Shown in pieces: positions 14,861 through 21,564 of a stretch of 21,564 bases of DNA. Within the stretch, counting starts at the first letter, position 1. Each line of letters starts with the position of its first letter. A program made the translations under genes and the position numbers. The stretch is from Bacteroidales bacterium (GTDB lineage: Bacteria > Bacteroidota > Bacteroidia > Bacteroidales > UBA932). The DNA lies in the NCBI GenBank assembly GCA_009774765.1, contig VSOK01000043.1, positions 1 to 21,564 on the forward strand, written 5' to 3'. The notes beneath the pieces were generated by a model. The model saw only the letters and a program-made list of their open reading frames with translations. It made no database searches and had not been told where the DNA came from.

Positions 14861-16906
14861 TCAGATAGTTTTTTCATTTAATTTCTTTATTCTCGAAGTG
14901 ATTGCACCTCTATTTCTTCCGAATACCTCCATCAATTCCTTTACGCTTTTCCCTTCTGAATGAAGTCTCATGAGAAGGGCATCATCCTCATCAGTCAATG
15001 GGGCATAAGCATTCGCATAAAGTTGCTTCTGCTTCTCCATATACGGCAATTCATTTTCAACGGGCAATTCATTATGTCCTTCCGAGTCCTCAAACTCCTT
15101 GACAACAGCAATGAATCTCTCTCCGTAGGCATCGCGTTTGCGCTCTCCTATGCCGTAGATGTTGCCGAATGCCTCAATCGTCGTAGGCTGCACTGTCGCG
15201 ATGGTATGCAGGGACTTGTCGGACATAACTATATATGCTGGCCATTTGTTTTCGTCGGCTATCTGTCGGCGAAGTTCGCGAAGGCGTTCAAACAGAGCGA
15301 CATTCTCCACTTCCCCACCTGACGAGGCAAGAGACTCTGCAATCATTTCCTGCCTGCGACGTTCCTTGCTTCCTTTAACACGTAAATCCTCACGTACAAT
15401 CACGGCAAGTTCTACCCTTTTCTGCCCATAAAGGACTTTCCTTCCCAATTCCGTGACTTTAAGATGACCGTCTTCGTTGTAGGCAATCTCGATGAAACCC
15501 ATCTGAAGCATCTGCAACAGGTAGTCTTTCCAGTCACGGAAAGATATATCACTTCCGGCCCCGAATGTCTTCAGGGAATTATAGCCCTTCAGTATAAGTT
15601 CACTGAACATAGAACCGCGCAGAATACCGATCACCATTGTAAGTCCGGCCTGTTCCCTGGTCCTCATGATCGCTGACAACGCCTTCTGTACCAGCAGAGT
15701 GCCGTCAAAACGACTTGGAGGTCTGTTGCAAACATCGCAATTGCCGCAACTGCAATCTGACGGTTCACCAAAATAATTTAGCAGTATCCTCCTGCGACAG
15801 ACTTGGGCTTCGGCATATTCCTGCATTCTCAGGAGTTTCTCATTGTTGACCTCCTGCTGACCGCTTTCGTCCGCAAATTTACGAAGAGTCATCAGGTCCT
15901 GAAGATTGTAGAACAGAAGAGTTTCCGCAGGAAGCCCGTCACGGCCTCCACGGCCTATTTCCTGATAGAAACTCTCTATGCTTTTCGGCAAATTGTAATG
16001 TATTACAAAACGCACATTGCTTTTATCTATGCCCATTCCAAAAGCGATTGTGGCCACCACGACATCAATGCGGTCGGAAATGAAGTCCTCCTGCACACGG
16101 TTACGCTCCTCAATGGATAGTCCGGCATGATAGACACCTGTGCTGACTCCTTTCATACGCAGTTTCTCCGCCACCTTCTCCGTAGTCTTGCGGGTAAGGC
16201 AATAGACGATGCCGCTCTCATGGGAATGACGCTCTATCACATTCATTATTGTACGAAGTTTGTCATTGGAGGAATAACCCCGTTTCACATCCAGGCTGAG
16301 ATTAGGACGGTCAAACGAGCTTATAAACACCATCGGGTCACGCAAACAGAGACGCTCGACAATGTCAGCCTTCGTCACCTTGTCCGCAGTAGCCGTCAGA
16401 GCTATTATAGGAATATCGGGAAAATGTTCATGCAACTGTCCGAGCTGGATATATTCAGGACGGAAATCATGCCCCCATTGCGAGATGCAATGGGCCTCGT
16501 CAATTGCAAAGAGCGAAATCTTCAAAGCCTGCCGCATCCAAGGAATCTCCGTCATCAGACGCTCCGGGGAGATATACAGCAACTTCACTTCCCCTCCGGC
16601 ACATCTTTCACGGATATTTCTGTCGGCAGCCTCACCGTTGCTGCTGTTCAACGCCTCCGCCTGCACTCCATTTGCACGCAACGCTTCCACCTGGTCTTTC
16701 ATCAAAGAGATGAGAGGCGACACGACAACGGCCATACCATCCATCATCAGGGCAGGTATCTGAAAACATATCGACTTCCCGCCTCCCGTAGGCATAAGCA
16801 CAAGGGTATCCCTGTGCTGTAGAACACTGTTGACGATATCTTCTTGCATCGGCCTGAAAGAATCATAGCCATAATAGAATTTAAGCAGCTGCAGCGGTGT
16901 CTTCAT
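14861..16906 (-). CDS. recQ: ATP-dependent DNA helicase RecQ
   Basis: I chose the ATG at 16906 (681 aa). An in-frame TTG at 16960 would add 18 residues with no family match. RecQ unwinds DNA 3'-5' in recombination and fork repair. Helicase motifs include MPTGGGKS (38-45), DEAH (136-139) in FAIDEAHCISQWGHDFRP, TATA (171-174), and QEIGRGGRDG (315-324). The RQC zinc site is complete: C370, C387, C390, C393, with the E. coli spacing. A winged helix and an HRDC domain (IADENKWPAYIVMSDKSLH) follow. The protein is longer than E. coli RecQ (609 aa). The extra C-terminus (ALLMRLHSEGKSVKELMEVF, then GRNRGAITSRIKKL) resembles an HTH. The PAS gene follows by 25 bp. Confidence 0.96.
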   Translation of the reverse strand: MKTPLQLLKFYYGYDSFRPMQEDIVNSVLQHRDTLVLMPTGGGKSICFQIPALMMDGMAVVVSPLISLMKDQVEALRANGVQAEALNSSNGEAADRNIRERCAGGEVKLLYISPERLMTEIPWMRQALKISLFAIDEAHCISQWGHDFRPEYIQLGQLHEHFPDIPIIALTATADKVTKADIVERLCLRDPMVFISSFDRPNLSLDVKRGYSSNDKLRTIMNVIERHSHESGIVYCLTRKTTEKVAEKLRMKGVSTGVYHAGLSIEERNRVQEDFISDRIDVVVATIAFGMGIDKSNVRFVIHYNLPKSIESFYQEIGRGGRDGLPAETLLFYNLQDLMTLRKFADESGQQEVNNEKLLRMQEYAEAQVCRRRILLNYFGEPSDCSCGNCDVCNRPPSRFDGTLLVQKALSAIMRTREQAGLTMVIGILRGSMFSELILKGYNSLKTFGAGSDISFRDWKDYLLQMLQMGFIEIAYNEDGHLKVTELGRKVLYGQKRVELAVIVREDLRVKGSKERRRQEMIAESLASSGGEVENVALFERLRELRRQIADENKWPAYIVMSDKSLHTIATVQPTTIEAFGNIYGIGERKRDAYGERFIAVVKEFEDSEGHNELPVENELPYMEKQKQLYANAYAPLTDEDDALLMRLHSEGKSVKELMEVFGRNRGAITSRIKKLNEKTI

Positions 16907-17000
16907 AAGCAAATCCAATCTACATAAACACAACAATTGTCCAAATTGTAAATCTATCAAGAAAGAGTTGAAAGCGCAACTCCAAATTACCGTTTATAAT

Positions 17001-17038
17001 AATTTTTGATCATATTTTTCTTTTTTTTGCGACTTTTG
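17001..17038 (+). promoter_or_regulatory. Possible promoter of the plus-strand membrane protein gene
   Basis: TTTG (17005-17008) is followed after 22 bp by GACTTTTG (17031-17038), one mismatch from TAnnTTTG. The start codon lies 37 bp downstream at 17075. The spacing and the first -7 base deviate from consensus, so this is tentative. Confidence 0.3.
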
Positions 17039-17074
17039 TAGTCCAATGAGTAACTCAGAAAAGATGAAATACTT

Positions 17075-17677
17075 ATGAATAGAAAGATAGGAATATACGC
17101 CTCTGCCGTCAATCTTGTTGCTGTAATATGTTTTGCAGTATCTATGCTGTTCCGTTTTGATTTCGGCAGTTACTTTTCTTCGATGTTTATCGCATTGAGT
17201 TTTGTCCCTATGATGTGCGGATATGCCTTTTTTGCAGGAAAGGAAGCAAAATCCGCTGGCTATATTTCAGTTGCATTCGCAACGATATACGCAACTATCA
17301 TTCTATTGGTATACTATGCTCAACTGACGACCGTCCGTCAGAATGACTTGGCATTCCAGGCAGCCATACTGCTTGATTTTCAGCAATGCAGTCTGATGTT
17401 CAATTACGACTTGCTGGGCTACGCCATTATGTCATTGGCGACATTCTTTGCAGGATTGACGATAACGACATATCAGGCAAAAGAAGACAAGCTGTTGAAA
17501 TGCCTGCTTATGATACACGGCGTGTTCTTCGTCTCCTGCCTATTGACGCCTATGCTTGGTGTATTCAAGACTGGCAGCCCGGAATGGATTGGAATTGCAG
17601 TATTGGAATTCTGGTGTTTGTACTTTTGCCCTATCAGCATTCTGTCACTTTCCCGATTTTCCAGAATGCAAAAATAA
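17075..17677 (+). CDS. Multi-pass membrane protein of unknown function
   Basis: This 200-aa protein has about six hydrophobic helices (near residues 7-27, 34-53, 62-82, 112-132, 142-162 and 172-193) linked by short loops. That is the outline of an inner-membrane protein with both ends probably cytoplasmic. No transporter, sensor or enzyme motif was recognised. It is transcribed away from recQ and converges on the HNH gene, with 46 bp between the two stops. The start is the ATG preceded by AAAGATGAAATACTT. Composition resembles the neighbouring recQ region, so it is likely core genome. Confidence 0.7.
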   Translation: MNRKIGIYASAVNLVAVICFAVSMLFRFDFGSYFSSMFIALSFVPMMCGYAFFAGKEAKSAGYISVAFATIYATIILLVYYAQLTTVRQNDLAFQAAILLDFQQCSLMFNYDLLGYAIMSLATFFAGLTITTYQAKEDKLLKCLLMIHGVFFVSCLLTPMLGVFKTGSPEWIGIAVLEFWCLYFCPISILSLSRFSRMQK

Positions 17678-17723
17678 CGGTCAAGCAATTACATTGAAGA
17701 GGCCGCGAGAAATGACGTTAATC

Positions 17724-18356
17724 TTACTTCTGTTTATGTCCATTGACTAATTCGCTCAAACTTTTACGCCATTTCTCTCCATCATACCAGCCACAGCCTT
17801 CACAATCGCCGCAATAATGGCTGTCACCCTTGTACCAATAAGGAATTTCAAGGAAAGGCGGTCTCTCGTTGTAAATTTTACAATGACTGCAAGCACGATC
17901 TTTTAATAGGTTGTGCTCTCGAGTGAGGAGCTGGAAGTGCCTGCGGATCTCTGCATTGGAAAGTACTGTCGCATCGATATCTTCATCAAGTCTTGTCCAC
18001 GGCACTTTATGGTCGATTTCCGCTACAGACGAGATGGAGCCGCCAGTGAATGCATCCCTGTTGTCAAATAAATTGAGAATGCGTGCTCTAGTTCGCTTAT
18101 CAATTCCAAGCCGAACCTGTTTAGTCAACGTCGGCTCCAATTTGAGCAGTCTATAGTGAGTTGTTTTTTGATTACATACAGGACAATACATCCTCCTTCC
18201 CCAAGATCCCGAGGTCGATTTTTCAAACTCATAACCCTGTTTTTTAACTTCACGAAAAACTGATGCCGGCTGGTTGCTGCCTGTGGTATGCAAAGAACAG
18301 GTCCATTTGCCTAAGTTCTTTTTGCATTCAGAGAGAAAATTGTCTGCCTTGCTCAT
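17724..18356 (-). CDS. HNH restriction-type endonuclease without a neighbouring methyltransferase
   Basis: The ATG at 18356 gives 210 aa and is preceded by GGAAAGG at good spacing. The frame stays open upstream for 59 more codons, but that stretch covers the promoter region and is not family-like. A zinc pair C58-x2-C61 and a second cluster (C156, C159, C182, C185, C188) surround the nuclease core EIDHKVPW (His116) and EHNLLKDRAC (Asn149), a beta-beta-alpha-metal HNH fold. The sequence resembles type II restriction HNH enzymes, which cut unmethylated DNA. No methyltransferase is present within several kilobases, so it may be a solitary or modification-dependent nuclease, or protected by a methylase elsewhere. 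It lies downstream of the caspase operon terminator. Confidence 0.82.
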   Translation of the reverse strand: MSKADNFLSECKKNLGKWTCSLHTTGSNQPASVFREVKKQGYEFEKSTSGSWGRRMYCPVCNQKTTHYRLLKLEPTLTKQVRLGIDKRTRARILNLFDNRDAFTGGSISSVAEIDHKVPWTRLDEDIDATVLSNAEIRRHFQLLTREHNLLKDRACSHCKIYNERPPFLEIPYWYKGDSHYCGDCEGCGWYDGEKWRKSLSELVNGHKQK

Positions 18357-18501
18357 AGTACCTTTCCATTTGCTTTGCGACAGAAGCACACAATTTTTGC
18401 TCGCTGTCCCTTGCTGTTGAAGGGGTAAAGTTACGAAAAGTTGCCAAACAGGCCAGCATAAAATCCATAATATGATTATGAACGGCTGAAATTTCTTTAC
18501 A

Positions 18502-18539
18502 ATTCCGGTGCTTGCCGAAAAAGGCAAATGCACCGGAAT
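18502..18539 (-). terminator. Strong hairpin terminator of the caspase operon
   Basis: ATTCCGGTGC at 18502-18511 pairs perfectly with GCACCGGAAT at 18530-18539. An inner stem, TTGCC (18512-18516) with GGCAA (18523-18527), closes a 6-nt GAAAAA loop, leaving only a 2-nt bulge. It begins 11 bp after the caspase stop. The downstream strand is only modestly T-rich. Confidence 0.7.
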
Positions 18540-18550
18540 CCCTATAAAAT

Positions 18551-19939
18551 CTACCTCAGTTTAATTGATTCCCAGGTATCCTTGTTGTCTTCGCTGGTCG
18601 CTACAACTGGATTCTGCGGTTTTTCATTAGTAAGAAACGCCTCTCTTTTCACATTTGATTTTATATAATCCGCCAATTCTCCATAGCTCACCTCACCTCT
18701 GGTCTCCTGCATCTTTTTCAACAAGAAATAAGTAAACAGTCCGTGCTGTTTCTCGACATAAGGCATCGCAGTCTCATCCCCGGAAGCCGCAGAAAAAACA
18801 ACAGCATTGCCTTCTACAATCTCTTTTTTAGCTTCCCTTGCAACTCCACGGGCAGCGACCAGCATAGATCCTTCGCGGTTTGCACCAGTAAAACAGGCAT
18901 CCATAAAATACGTAACGCTTGAAGCTTTGGAATCGGATAATGTCTTATACAGCTTGTTAAGGCTATAACAGGTTGTAATATTTGTACCCTGACCATCCGT
19001 AGGAACGATATATGCCTCTCCTGTCTTCTCGTCAGGAATACCATGTCCGCAATAGTATACTATGGCTTTTGCATCATCAAATATATCCATAGCCTGAGCA
19101 ATCTTGGCTACTCCTCCTGCTATAATACCGGCTGATGCATTCTTATAAAACCAGACCTGACGTTCCGGAACACCTAACGTCTTGATACAATACTCCCGCA
19201 TCGCATCGCCATCATTAAGAGCGAACTGAACGTCATCTACAAACTCATATTTTTCGTTTGCGATAATCAATACAAATGTATTTTCGGCACTGATTCCCGT
19301 AACAGGAACATTAATGTCAACATCACTGCTTCTTACGATTTCATCCAATTCCTCCACAGTTTTGTCCTGATTTTTCACCTCTGCCTTAACCTGCTCCAGA
19401 ATTTCTTTTGTCACATCCTTGACATCATACTCCACATCACCTTCAGGATATTGGTCCACTTCAACTTCATTCAGCAATTTACATTTCGACAGTATTTCTC
19501 TGCCTGAAGCTTCCATATATTTAGAGACAGATATAGTCGTTTTGGTAGTCTGATTCGACGACATCAAATTATTCTTTGAACCGAATCCGAAATTCATTTT
19601 CATCCCGCCTCCAGTCACTTCTACAGATGCATCTATAACAATAAAATACTCTTTGCCGCTTTCTGTATTAAAACGTATTTCATCCTTATTATTAAACGTT
19701 ACTCCCACTTCCGTATCCCCTGAGGGCACAATACATTTCACGTACTGTTTATTTTTCAGTTTCCCGACCTGGACACCATTGACAACGACATTGTATTTTC
19801 CGTTGAATGCATTCCATATATAAGGTCTTATAACATAGACTGTGGAATACCCGTCATAAGACTCTGCATTCAGAGAATATGGGCAGACGATACTCCCTAT
19901 AAATATCACAAAGGATATTATCAATTTAAAAATTTTCAT
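18551..19939 (-). CDS. Exported caspase-like (C14) cysteine peptidase
   Basis: This 462-aa protein has a signal peptide (MKIFKLIISFVIFIGSIVCP...NA-ES, about 25 residues), so it should act in the periplasm or at the surface. Residues 30-120 form a beta-rich domain (VYVIRPY, VVVNGVQVGKLKNKQYV, VPSGDTEV) of the DUF2846 type. The caspase p20-like domain follows (about 218-400). ENTFVLIIANEKYEFV opens it, then AIVYYCGHGIP with catalytic His299 and YFMDACFTGA with catalytic Cys349; SAASGDETAMP and LFTYFLLKKM close it. The catalytic dyad is intact, so it should be an active protease, probably cutting after basic residues as metacaspases do (inferred). It is last of three exported genes, 5 bp after the DUF4384-type gene. 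Confidence 0.9.
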   Translation of the reverse strand: MKIFKLIISFVIFIGSIVCPYSLNAESYDGYSTVYVIRPYIWNAFNGKYNVVVNGVQVGKLKNKQYVKCIVPSGDTEVGVTFNNKDEIRFNTESGKEYFIVIDASVEVTGGGMKMNFGFGSKNNLMSSNQTTKTTISVSKYMEASGREILSKCKLLNEVEVDQYPEGDVEYDVKDVTKEILEQVKAEVKNQDKTVEELDEIVRSSDVDINVPVTGISAENTFVLIIANEKYEFVDDVQFALNDGDAMREYCIKTLGVPERQVWFYKNASAGIIAGGVAKIAQAMDIFDDAKAIVYYCGHGIPDEKTGEAYIVPTDGQGTNITTCYSLNKLYKTLSDSKASSVTYFMDACFTGANREGSMLVAARGVAREAKKEIVEGNAVVFSAASGDETAMPYVEKQHGLFTYFLLKKMQETRGEVSYGELADYIKSNVKREAFLTNEKPQNPVVATSEDNKDTWESIKLR

Positions 19940-19944
19940 TTCTG

Positions 19945-20784
19945 TTATTTATTAATTTCTACAACTTTCTCTATTACACGCATTTCAACATCTTTCAGCC
20001 GGTTTTTCTGAATCCAATGGACAAAATCCGATGCCGGAAGTTCCGGCAAATAGCAGCCCATATCAGCCAAAGGCATCGAAAACTGATTTTTTGAGAATAT
20101 GAACACAAGACGATTATATTCTACAGGCTTATCTGCAGTCAAAATTGTCTCTTCGTGATAAGGATACAAAGGATCATCTGTGGATAATAACATATAAGTC
20201 TTATTCTGACTTATAGCACGGGCTTTCCCATCCTCATTTTCATACGGTAGCAGGCAATATGCCCTATTTGCATTTTCATCCACCAAAAAGATTGATAAAA
20301 AGCCCTTTACAGAAGACTTGAAACAAACAGACAGCCTATCACAATCGATGAATCTTTCGCATACCGTACCATTGCAAAGCACCTGGACGGACAGATCATA
20401 ATCAGCTGTAGGGTTTTCACGTATTTTACCCCACACTTTGACTTCTACTATCACCATTCCCCCGTCGTATCTCACATTGACTTCAGGTTTTTTAGAATCG
20501 GCTATCCAATCTCCTTTTACCTCAGTTCCTCCAAATGAATTAAAAACAGTTTCCGACAATTCCCCATCCTTACGTACAGAGACAGTATTGGTCTGGGAAA
20601 CATTTGTTCCAAAGACTTTGGCTATGGCATCCAGACGTGCTCGTTCGATAGCAATACTTCGGGCCTGTTCCAACGTGACATTTTCCGGAACATAATAGGT
20701 ATATTCTCCGTATCCTGTCACTGTCTTCTGACCGTAGGCTGCCAAAGATAAAAACAGAACTACTGTAAAAATAATCGTGCGCAT
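19945..20784 (-). CDS. Exported protein with a C-terminal DUF4384-like domain
   Basis: This 279-aa protein has a signal peptide (MRTIIFTVVLFLSLAAYG, cleaved before QKTV). Residues 22-115 (VTGYGEYTYYVPENVTLEQA, then RSIAIERARLDAIAKVFGTN) form a domain common in surface-assembly proteins, with a VIVEVKVWGKI strand. Residues 125-245 match the DUF4384 pattern: YDLSVQVLCNG, SSVKGFLSIFLVDENANRAY, LLPYENED, and a glycine-poor beta sandwich. Such domains are often coupled to peptidase or caspase proteins in Bacteroidetes. It lies 9 bp after the LPP20-like gene and 5 bp before the caspase gene. The three are almost certainly one unit. A carrier or substrate role is inferred only from context. Confidence 0.75.
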   Translation of the reverse strand: MRTIIFTVVLFLSLAAYGQKTVTGYGEYTYYVPENVTLEQARSIAIERARLDAIAKVFGTNVSQTNTVSVRKDGELSETVFNSFGGTEVKGDWIADSKKPEVNVRYDGGMVIVEVKVWGKIRENPTADYDLSVQVLCNGTVCERFIDCDRLSVCFKSSVKGFLSIFLVDENANRAYCLLPYENEDGKARAISQNKTYMLLSTDDPLYPYHEETILTADKPVEYNRLVFIFSKNQFSMPLADMGCYLPELPASDFVHWIQKNRLKDVEMRVIEKVVEINK

Positions 20785-20793
20785 AAAATCACA

Positions 20794-21477
20794 TCAGAAT
20801 CCCAACAATGTATCCAGCTGGTCAACAAGTTTATCAGCTGTCTTTGACATCTCTTCTCTGATTCCTTTCTTGGCTGCCTCCATAGCCATATCACTATTAT
20901 ATAGAATCATCAAGCGTACTTCTTTATTTTTATTCGGCAATTGACGATATATTTCCACAACAGTAACTGTCCGCCCTATGCTTTGTGATATAATATTTTT
21001 AGCCCCCATAACAGAATTGGCAACAGAAGCGGCCTGCTCTGCGGCCATCTGCTTGTTAGCGACACGTATGTCTACCAATGCTGCTACTTCAGTCTGAATA
21101 TTTCCAGCCAGATCTATCTTTGCCAGCGATGATGCCTGCATTTTAGCGGCATCATAATTTTCTCCTGTTGTCTGGGCTTCACCGCGTATATATTTAGGCA
21201 GTCCTGTATTCATATCCAATTCATATTGCATAGTGTATGCACGGTCCAGTTGACGTTCCAACGGCAAACCTCCAGGTGCTACAGTCCACCCTTCTTTTGC
21301 CAAACGCTTTGCTTCTTTCCTGGAATCCCTGGATACTTTCGCGCTCATCTGGTCTTTCGTAAAAGAGGCCATTGCCTTTCGCTCTTTTATGAAATCTTTG
21401 TAATCAGGTTCATTCTGCAACACGTTGAATGAGCACAGAAGCCCTGTGGCAAAAATCAATAGAATTAATTTTTTCAT
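20794..21477 (-). CDS. LPP20-like exported protein, first gene of the caspase operon
   Basis: This 227-aa protein starts with a signal sequence (MKKLILLIFATGLLCSFNVL). The GLLC box is a poor lipobox, so lipidation is uncertain. The mature part is charged and helical. YDAAKMQASSLAKIDLAGNI (about 109-128) and IISQSIGRTVTVVEIYRQLP (about 157-176), followed by KEVRLMILYNSDMAMEAAKK, are typical of LPP20-type outer-membrane-associated proteins. It is the promoter-proximal gene of the three-gene exported set, starting 87 bp from the window end. Upstream there is an AT-rich region with a small AGGATaaaATCCT palindrome, but no clean minus-strand promoter was found. Confidence 0.72.
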   Translation of the reverse strand: MKKLILLIFATGLLCSFNVLQNEPDYKDFIKERKAMASFTKDQMSAKVSRDSRKEAKRLAKEGWTVAPGGLPLERQLDRAYTMQYELDMNTGLPKYIRGEAQTTGENYDAAKMQASSLAKIDLAGNIQTEVAALVDIRVANKQMAAEQAASVANSVMGAKNIISQSIGRTVTVVEIYRQLPNKNKEVRLMILYNSDMAMEAAKKGIREEMSKTADKLVDQLDTLLGF

Positions 21478-21538
21478 AATCTATTTGGGCGGGGTGGACA
21501 TTTGGTAGGATAAAATCCTTGTAATCTATTGGTTTTCT

Positions 21539-21546
21539 TATATTTG
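21539..21546 (+). promoter_or_regulatory. Possible outward-facing -7 element at the window edge
   Basis: TATATTTG on the plus strand matches TAnnTTTG. A TTG at 21519-21521 lies 17 bp upstream, 2 bp shorter than usual. It may drive a divergent gene beyond the window. Weak evidence. Confidence 0.22.
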
Positions 21547-21564
21547 TAAAGATTATCATTGATA

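Noticed and set aside
18357..18533. 59-codon N-terminal extension of the HNH protein
   Set aside because: It runs through the caspase terminator arm and the gene's own upstream region. The ATG at 18356 has a good GGAAAGG and begins the family sequence.
1..21564. CRISPR arrays, tRNA and rRNA genes
   Set aside because: No regularly spaced repeats and no tRNA- or rRNA-like sequence were seen on either strand by eye.

Overview
The window looks like a Bacteroidales chromosome (Bacteroides, Phocaeicola or a close relative). It is AT-rich, Shine-Dalgarno sequences are weak or absent before most starts, and several genes are preceded by Bacteroides-type -7 elements (TAnnTTTG, often TATCTTTG). The protein families are typical of gut Bacteroidales. 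This assignment is inference; there is no rRNA or marker gene to settle it.

Positions 1-11,845 form one long run of minus-strand genes that reads as a defence and stress island. Transcription runs right to left. hipB-hipA (HipBA-type kinase toxin/antitoxin) comes first, then a DUF2971 protein, an orphan HipB-like XRE regulator, and a two-gene operon of an AAA/DUF234 ATPase-nuclease with a helical DUF5677-like protein. Last is a five-gene type I restriction-modification operon: hsdR, a GIY-YIG nuclease, hsdM, rhuM and hsdS. Only the first 38 codons of hsdS lie inside the window. The spacings in the R-M operon are 8-12 bp, so the GIY-YIG and RhuM genes are built into the transcription unit. A strong 14-bp inverted repeat sits between the putative hsdR promoter and its start codon.

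Positions 11,846-14,500 are a transition zone. It holds about 1 kb without a convincing gene but with promoter-like elements and a palindrome, then a small 62-aa gene followed by a perfect 12-bp hairpin. After that comes a decayed IS256-family element whose transposase carries a frameshift, an internal out-of-frame deletion and a premature amber stop. The right inverted repeat of the IS runs into the end of the neighbouring PAS gene and supplies its stop codon.

Positions 14,491-21,564 look like ordinary chromosome. There is a recQ-PAS pair (minus), a six-helix membrane protein (plus), and an HNH restriction-type endonuclease with no methyltransferase in view (minus). A three-gene exported operon (minus) follows: an LPP20-like protein, a DUF4384-type protein and a secreted caspase-like cysteine peptidase. 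It ends in a strong hairpin terminator.

The best candidates for something under-described are the five-gene R-M operon with its two accessory genes and leader hairpin, the ATPase-nuclease/helical-protein pair, and the exported caspase operon.
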